Assembly (NCBI RefSeq): GCF_902489465.1
Contig: NZ_CABTZZ010000044.1
Location: 1 to 13,714 of the forward strand
Direction of reading: 5' to 3'
Length of the DNA stretch: 13,714 bases
Origin: an uncultured Varibaculum sp.
Lineage (GTDB): Bacteria > Actinomycetota > Actinomycetes > Actinomycetales > Actinomycetaceae
The notes under the pieces were generated by a model. That model did no database searches. It had not been told where the DNA came from and saw only the letters and a program-made list of their open reading frames with translations. This document shows positions 13,563 through 13,714 of this stretch, in pieces; the stretch's first letter is position 1, and each line of letters begins with the position of its first letter. The translations under genes and the position numbers were made by a program.

Positions 13563-13714
13563 GTATTCCCCGCGCGAGCGGGGGTAATTCCAGGATCGCT
13601 AACACCACCAGTAGGAGGTGTTCGTATTCCCCGCGCGAGCGGGGGTAATTCCACCAGGCGCCCAGTAGGACTGCTAAGCGTAGTGTATTCCCCGCGCGAG
13701 CGGGGGTAATTCCA
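13563..13714 (+). CRISPR. Type I-E CRISPR array, leader end, cut by the window
   Basis: Three identical repeats start at 13563, 13624 and 13685, a period of 61 bases. Each begins GTATTCCCC, has a 6-bp stem CCCCGC/GCGGGG around loop GCGA, and ends with the 8-base handle GTAATTCC, giving 29 bases; the next base is A in all three cases, so 30 is also possible. The two spacers at 13592-13623 and 13653-13684 are 32 bases (31 if the A belongs to the repeat). The repeat sense matches cas transcription, as in E. coli. The array continues past the window, so its size is unknown. The identical repeats at the leader end are consistent with an active system. Confidence 0.97.

Overview
The window looks like chromosomal DNA from a Gram-positive actinobacterium, possibly Actinomycetaceae. 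That placement is an inference from moderate GC, purine-rich ribosome binding sites, a multi-subunit Mnh/Mrp antiporter operon and an actinobacterial-style type I-E CRISPR-Cas locus; the species cannot be read from the sequence. The left part is moderately GC-rich and the cas block is visibly more AT-rich.

Layout. (1) 3-2622, + strand: the end of an Mnh/Mrp cation/proton antiporter operon, with mnhD (5' end missing), mnhE, mnhF and mnhG, tightly spaced or overlapping. (2) 2623-2837: a gap with an AT-rich hairpin and a 10/11-bp inverted repeat that overlaps a likely promoter. (3) 2838-4253, +: a DUF234-type ATPase with a PD-(D/E)XK-like C-terminus. (4) 4254-4591: no confident gene, but a hairpin with the exact stem geometry of a type I-E CRISPR repeat and a second hairpin after the Cascade operon. 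(5) 4592-8609, - strand: Cascade operon casA(cse1)-casB(cse2)-cas7e-cas5e. (6) 8610-8786: divergent control region. (7) 8787-13497, +: cas6e-cas3-cas1-cas2. (8) 13498-13714: leader and the first three repeats and two spacers of a type I-E array that runs off the window.

How it works together: Cas1-Cas2 would add spacers at the leader end, Cas6e would cut the array transcript, Cascade (Cas8e/Cse1, Cse2, Cas7e, Cas5e, Cas6e) would carry the crRNA, and Cas3 would degrade bound target DNA.

The most interesting part is the 177-bp divergent region between casA and cas6e. On the minus strand it holds two degenerate copies of the CRISPR repeat (8726-8754 and 8678-8706) around a short 19-nt pseudo-spacer (8707-8725), behind an extended -10 whose predicted start falls on the first pseudo-repeat. 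The pseudo-spacer begins GCGTGCCTTGT, and the spacer of the predicted casA promoter contains GCGTGTCTTGT on the same strand. The only mismatch is at guide position 6, which type I-E Cascade does not read. This is the architecture expected of a CreR/CreA-like RNA that directs Cascade to repress its own operon. No such element can be proven from sequence alone, but the match is specific and testable.
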